Below are positions 60,238 through 64,000 of a DNA stretch of 64,000 bases, piece after piece; positions within the stretch are counted from its first letter, which is position 1; every line of letters starts with the position of its first letter. The notes under the pieces were generated by a model, which saw only the letters and a list, made by a program, of their open reading frames with translations, was not told the DNA's origin and did not search any database. The translations under genes and the position numbers were made by a program. This stretch comes from Neoaquamicrobium microcysteis (lineage in GTDB: Bacteria; Pseudomonadota; Alphaproteobacteria; Rhizobiales; Rhizobiaceae). The DNA lies in contig NZ_VSZS01000064.1 of NCBI RefSeq assembly GCF_008180155.1, forward strand, positions 186,001 through 250,000, in the 5' to 3' direction.

Positions 60238-61296
60238 ATGAAATCCGTATTCCGCACCCTGCTTGCCGGCGCAGCACTCCTGCCGCTCGCGACCGCCGCA
60301 ACCGCCCAGGACCTTCCGGCCACCGATTTCAACGTGGTGGGAAGCTGGAGCAACCTGCCGCTCTACCAGGAGTTCGAGCGCAAGTTCTGGGAAGAGACCG
60401 TGCCCGCCGAATCGGGCGGCGCGATCAACGTCACCATGACGACCTTCGACCAGATGGGCGTGGCCGGCGCCGACGTCTACCGCATGCTGGGCGACGGCGT
60501 GTTCGACGTTGGCATGACGGTGGCCGACTACACGGTGGGCGACGCGCCCGAACTGGAAGGCCTCGACGTGCCGCTGATCGCCATGGACGCCGGCAGCGCC
60601 CGCAAGATGGTCGATGCCGCAAAGCCCTGGGTGGCCGATATCATGCGCGATCGCTTCAACGCGCATGCGCTCGCCATTGCGCCCTATCCGCCGCAGATCG
60701 TCTTCTGCAACGCCGAGATCGCCAGCCTCGACGACCTTGCCGGCAAGAAGATTCGCGGCTCCGGCCGCATGACCTCGCTGTTCCTCGAAGCGCTGGGTGC
60801 CGAGGGCATCACGCTCGCCTTCTCCGAAGTGCCGGGTGCGCTCGAGCGCGGCGTCATCGATTGCGCCGTCACGGGTGCGGGCTCGGGCTATGCGTCCGGC
60901 TGGCATGAATCCTCAACCCATCTGGTCAACCTGCCGCTCGGCGGCTGGGATCCGGTTGTCACCGCCGTCAACCTCGACAAGTGGGAAAGCCTCGATCCGG
61001 CGGTCCAGGCTTTCCTGACCGAGAAGGCCGCCAGCGAATTCGAGACCCCGGCATGGGAAGATGCCGACGGTGCGCTTGCCCGCGACATCGCCTGCCTGAC
61101 GGGCTCGGGCGAATGTGCGCGCGGGCCTGCGGCTTCAATGACGCTGGTCGAGGTCTCGGCCGAAGATCAGGCCAAGGCCGTCGCGATCCTCGAAGACAAG
61201 ATCCTACCCGACTGGGCGCAGCGCGCCGGCGGAGACTGGGCGCAGCGCTGGAACGAAACCGTCGGCGCGACGCTCGGCGTCTCGATCGCCGAGTAG
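60238..61296 (+). CDS. TRAP transporter substrate-binding protein (DctP family)
   Basis: 352-aa periplasmic receptor with a signal peptide ending at TAATAQD (about residue 23). It shows FDVGMTVADYTVGDAPELEGLDVPL, a hinge region, and the DctP signature segment LAGKKIRGSGRMTSLFLEALGAEGITLAFSEV (about residues 165-196), whose Arg normally binds a ligand carboxylate. It probably captures an organic acid for the DctQ/DctM permease downstream (14 bp to dctQ). Ligand unknown. GGGGAACC precedes the ATG. Confidence 0.87.
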   Translation: MKSVFRTLLAGAALLPLATAATAQDLPATDFNVVGSWSNLPLYQEFERKFWEETVPAESGGAINVTMTTFDQMGVAGADVYRMLGDGVFDVGMTVADYTVGDAPELEGLDVPLIAMDAGSARKMVDAAKPWVADIMRDRFNAHALAIAPYPPQIVFCNAEIASLDDLAGKKIRGSGRMTSLFLEALGAEGITLAFSEVPGALERGVIDCAVTGAGSGYASGWHESSTHLVNLPLGGWDPVVTAVNLDKWESLDPAVQAFLTEKAASEFETPAWEDADGALARDIACLTGSGECARGPAASMTLVEVSAEDQAKAVAILEDKILPDWAQRAGGDWAQRWNETVGATLGVSIAE

Positions 61297-61310
61297 GCGG
61301 CGGCAGCGCC

Positions 61311-61892
61311 ATGGCACCGCACGCACAAACCCTCGCAGCGCCGGTGATGAAGATCACCGGCGTGTTGCGGGCGGCCAACCGCATCGTCGCGCTCGCCTGC
61401 GGTGTCGCGCTGCTGGTCGCCGTGGCGATGATCCTGATGGAGGTCGCGGGGCGGCGGTGGCCTTGGCTGCGCATCGGCGGGGCCGACGAGCTGTCGGGCT
61501 ACGTGATGGCGGGCCTCGCCACCTGGGGCTTCGCCTATGCGCTGGTCGAGCGCGCCCATGTGCGCATCGACCTGCTCTACGTGAAACTGACCGCGCCCGG
61601 CCGGGCGTGGCTCGACATCGTGGCCATGGCCAGTGTGGCGTTCGTCGCCGTGCTGGTCGCCTACTATGCCTATGACGTGCTGGGCAAATCGCTGGCGCGG
61701 GGCTCCCGCTCCAACACGCCGCTCGCGATCCAGCTCTGGATACCGCAGGCGATCTGGTTTGCCGGCTGGGTCTGGCTCGCGGTCACCTCCACCGTGCTTC
61801 TGGCATGCGTGCTGCTGATGACCTTCGTACGGCGGTGGGCACAGGTCGCCGACCTTGCCGGCGTGACCTCCGAGACGGGAGAAGCGGTATGA
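61311..61892 (+). CDS. TRAP transporter small permease (DctQ family)
   Basis: 193-aa membrane protein with four segments: about residues 22-45, 58-80, 98-122 and 140-165. GADELSGYVMAGLATWGFAYALVERAHVRIDLLY is the DctQ core (about residues 60-93). It docks with DctM and lies between dctP and dctM; its stop overlaps the dctM start by four bases (ATGA). Confidence 0.87.
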   Translation: MAPHAQTLAAPVMKITGVLRAANRIVALACGVALLVAVAMILMEVAGRRWPWLRIGGADELSGYVMAGLATWGFAYALVERAHVRIDLLYVKLTAPGRAWLDIVAMASVAFVAVLVAYYAYDVLGKSLARGSRSNTPLAIQLWIPQAIWFAGWVWLAVTSTVLLACVLLMTFVRRWAQVADLAGVTSETGEAV

Positions 61893-63166
61893 TGTGGTTT
61901 GTCGGCGGTGGCCTCGCCGTCCTGCTCGCGCTGTCCATCCCCGTCGGGGCCGCCTTGTTCCTGCTCGGCCTCGGGCTCGACTTCTTCTTCTCGCCGCTGC
62001 CGCTCATCCGCGGTCTCGGCCAGATGGTCTGGTCGTCGTCCGACAGCTTCCTTTTGATCGCGATCCCGCTTTTCGTGCTTCTGGGCGAGATCCTCGTGCG
62101 CGCCGGCATCGCCGAGCGCACCTATGCCACGCTCGACGCATGGTTCTCGTGGCTGCCGGGCGGGCTCGTCCATGCCAACATCGGCACGGCCACCATGTTT
62201 TCCGCCACCTCCGGCTCGTCGGTCGCCACGGCTGCCACCGTCGCCACCGTCGCCATGCCGCAGGCGGAAAAGCAGGGCTACGACCAGCGGCTCTTTGCCG
62301 GCGCGATTGCAGCCGGCGGCACGCTCGGCATCATGCTGCCGCCGTCGATCAACCTGATCGTCTACGGCTTCCTCACCCAGACCTCGGTGCCCCAGCTATT
62401 CATGGCCGGCATCCTGCCGGGCCTGCTCATGGCGGCCGGCTTCATGCTCATCACCGCGGTCATCTGCAAGGTCAGGCCGCAGCTTGGCGGGCCCAGCCGG
62501 TCGTTCACCTGGCGACAGCGTTTCGAGGGGCTGCGCCACCTGATACCGGTATTCCTCGTCTTCGCGATCATCATCGTCTCCATCTATCGCGGCTGGGCCA
62601 CCCCCACCGAGGCTGCGGCCGTCGGCGTGGCGATGGCGATGGTCATCGCGGCCTTCTACAAGGCGCTCACGCCGGCCAACATGCGCGAGGCGCTCCTGGG
62701 CACCATCCGCACCACATCGCTGGTGATGTTCGTCATCGTCGGCGCGTACTTCCTCAACTACACGCTCGGCGCGACAGGGCTCGGCCGCCAGCTCACCGCT
62801 TTCCTCGACGGGCTGGGCCTCGGGCCCTACGGCATGCTGCTCATCATCATCCTGATGTACATCGTGCTCGGCTTCTTCATCGAGACGCTGGCGCTGATGA
62901 TCGCGACGATCCCGATCGTCGTGCCCATCGTTGTCGGGCTGGGCTTCGACAAGGTGTGGTTCGGCATCCTTCTCATCGTGCTGATCGAGATGGCGCTGAT
63001 CACGCCGCCCGTCGGCCTCAACCTCTACGTGGTCCAGGGAGCCCGCAAGAGCGGCCGGCTGGGCGACGTGATGGTCGGAGCCATCCCCTACGTGCTGGTG
63101 ATGCTTCTGATGGTGGTCCTGCTGATCGCCTTCCCCGGCATCGCCCTGTTCTTCGCGCCGGTCTGA
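61889..63166 (+). CDS. TRAP transporter large permease (DctM family)
   Basis: 425-aa Na+-coupled permease with about 11-13 membrane segments. Signature blocks are SFLLIAIPLFVLLGEILVRAGI, GSSVATAATVATVAMPQAEKQGYD, GGTLGIMLPPSINLIVYGF and ATPTEAAAVGVAMAM, with GFFIETLALMIATIPIVVP late. It forms the transport pathway for the substrate delivered by DctP. The ATG at MMWFVGG overlaps dctQ. Confidence 0.92.
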   Translation: MMWFVGGGLAVLLALSIPVGAALFLLGLGLDFFFSPLPLIRGLGQMVWSSSDSFLLIAIPLFVLLGEILVRAGIAERTYATLDAWFSWLPGGLVHANIGTATMFSATSGSSVATAATVATVAMPQAEKQGYDQRLFAGAIAAGGTLGIMLPPSINLIVYGFLTQTSVPQLFMAGILPGLLMAAGFMLITAVICKVRPQLGGPSRSFTWRQRFEGLRHLIPVFLVFAIIIVSIYRGWATPTEAAAVGVAMAMVIAAFYKALTPANMREALLGTIRTTSLVMFVIVGAYFLNYTLGATGLGRQLTAFLDGLGLGPYGMLLIIILMYIVLGFFIETLALMIATIPIVVPIVVGLGFDKVWFGILLIVLIEMALITPPVGLNLYVVQGARKSGRLGDVMVGAIPYVLVMLLMVVLLIAFPGIALFFAPV

Positions 63167-63195
63167 GCCGGCGTCTTCCTCTCAACGGTAGGACA

Positions 63196-63888
63196 ATGAC
63201 CAACACCATTACCTTCGACGTAGCGGGCCGCGAGCCCGTCACCATCGCGGTGCGCAACGCCATCATCGCCGGCTGGACCGGGCGCAACATGGATGCCGTG
63301 CAGCATCACATCGACGAGCTGGAGGCCATCGGCGTGCCGCCGCCCTCCACGGTGCCGCTCTACTACCGCGTCGGCGCGGCGCTCCTCACCACCGACAAGC
63401 TGATCGAGACGGTGGACGAGACCTCCTCCGGCGAGGCCGAGCCGGTTCTGGTCGACGACGGCGAGAACCTCTATCTCGGCCTCGGCTCCGACCACACCGA
63501 CCGCCAGCTCGAGACGCATTCGGTGGCGCTGTCGAAGCAGATCTGCGCCAAGCCGGTCGCATCGACGCTGTGGCTGTTCAGCGAGGTAGCCGATCACCTC
63601 GACGACCTCCAGATCCGCTCCTTCATCAGCGAGAACGGCGAGTGGGTTCCTTACCAGAGCGGCACGCTGGCCTCCATCCGGCCGCTTCTCGATCTCGTCG
63701 CCGCCTCGCCCAAGGCGCAAAGCGCCACCCGACTTGCGGCGGGAACGGCGATGATGTGCGGCACCTTCCCGGTCCTGTCGGGCGGCGTGCGCCCCGCACG
63801 CCGTTTTCGCATGGAGATGGAGGACGCAAGGCTTGGCCGGCGCATCGAGCATAGCTATGAAATGAGCCCGCTGCCCGTCATTTCGTGA
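63196..63888 (+). CDS. DUF2848 family protein
   Basis: 230-aa cytosolic protein related to fumarylacetoacetate hydrolase-like DUF2848 proteins. Motifs seen are GWTGRNMDAVQHHIDELEAIGVP, STVPLYYRVGAALLTT, LYLGLGSDHTDRQLETHSVALSKQICAKPVA and CGTFPVLSGGVRP. No activity is established. It starts 29 bp after dctM and is followed 10 bp later by another gene, so it probably acts on the substrate imported by the TRAP system. Confidence 0.85.
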   Translation: MTNTITFDVAGREPVTIAVRNAIIAGWTGRNMDAVQHHIDELEAIGVPPPSTVPLYYRVGAALLTTDKLIETVDETSSGEAEPVLVDDGENLYLGLGSDHTDRQLETHSVALSKQICAKPVASTLWLFSEVADHLDDLQIRSFISENGEWVPYQSGTLASIRPLLDLVAASPKAQSATRLAAGTAMMCGTFPVLSGGVRPARRFRMEMEDARLGRRIEHSYEMSPLPVIS

Positions 63889-63898
63889 GAGATCGCCC

Positions 63899-64000
63899 AT
63901 GCCTGCCGCTTCCCCCCTCCGCCCCGGCCATAACGGCATTTCGCTGCGCGCGGCCGACCGGGCCCGCCATGCGATAGACCGCGCGATGGCGCTGGACGGC
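63899..64000 (+). CDS. Start of an unidentified gene, cut by the window end
   Basis: An ATG with GAGAGATCG upstream opens a frame of 34 codons to the window edge (MPAASPLRPGHNGISLR...). It follows DUF2848 by 10 bp and is likely part of the same operon. Too short to assign; an amidase or other catabolic enzyme would fit the setting, but that is a guess. Confidence 0.6.
   Translation, partial: MPAASPLRPGHNGISLRAADRARHAIDRAMALDG

Overview
The window reads as an ordinary, gene-dense chromosomal stretch of a high-GC alphaproteobacterium in the Rhizobiales, most likely Phyllobacteriaceae (Mesorhizobium, Aquamicrobium or Nitratireductor-like). Pointers are a class II AroA very close to the Agrobacterium CP4 enzyme, a rhizobial-type PmtA, an FYDLN-acid protein, intracellular PhaZ, an EcfG-type (GGAAC-N16-CGTT) stress promoter, and a palindromic intergenic repeat of the kind common in rhizobia. 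No phage, insertion sequence, integrase, CRISPR or rRNA was seen. Many long ORFs opposite real genes are GC-driven shadows and are left out.

Layout. 1-4.8 kb: pheT (5' end cut by the window), a cell wall hydrolase, DUF423 and an HD-GYP protein. 5-8.2 kb: dnaK and dnaJ, separated by a terminator. 8.3-14.1 kb: pmtA, an FMN reductase, a histidine phosphatase overlapping pyrF, DUF1330 overlapping a GNAT gene, phaZ and a transglutaminase-like peptidase. A hairpin-rich stretch of about 790 bp without a gene follows. 15-24 kb: comM, SRPBCC, gshB, a GtrA/GtrB-type pair facing a GT-C-like membrane protein, a GGDEF-EAL protein and an ATP-grasp enzyme. 24-29.5 kb: rlpA, an M20 peptidase, a response regulator with HD-GYP output, an L-2-hydroxyglutarate oxidase-like flavoprotein, an N-formylglutamate amidohydrolase and tRNA-Leu(CAG).

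29.6-34.4 kb is a leftward run mgsA-glk-ABC exporter-dapB-gpmA with tight spacing. 34.4-42.6 kb: mepA, gst-queG-NAD(P) epimerase (overlapping), uppP, TauE/SafE, an NDUFA9-like protein and a NhaD-type antiporter. 42.6-46.3 kb is an efflux operon (TetR, HlyD, ABC ATPase, ABC-2 permease; each junction overlaps) with a perfect 22-bp palindrome just upstream of tetR. 46.4-49.6 kb is a complete zinc uptake locus: znuC-znuB-zur leftward and znuA rightward around a Zur-box-like palindrome.

49.6-57 kb: an acetylpolyamine amidohydrolase/HDAC-like gene, csbD with its EcfG promoter, an Ldh-family dehydrogenase, and the conserved aroA-(SDR)-cmk-rpsA block. 57-59.2 kb: the FYDLN protein, tRNA-Ala(GGC), and the TIGR02587/TIGR02588 pair. 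59.3-64 kb is a probable catabolic unit: DUF1445 hydro-lyase, TRAP transporter dctPQM, DUF2848, and a gene cut by the window edge.

Functions were assigned from protein motifs by eye, without database searches. The least explained elements are the hairpin-rich gap, the TRAP/DUF1445/DUF2848 cluster with no known substrate, the divergent Gtr-like three-gene set, and the SDR without a catalytic Tyr-Lys pair inside the aroA-cmk-rpsA block.
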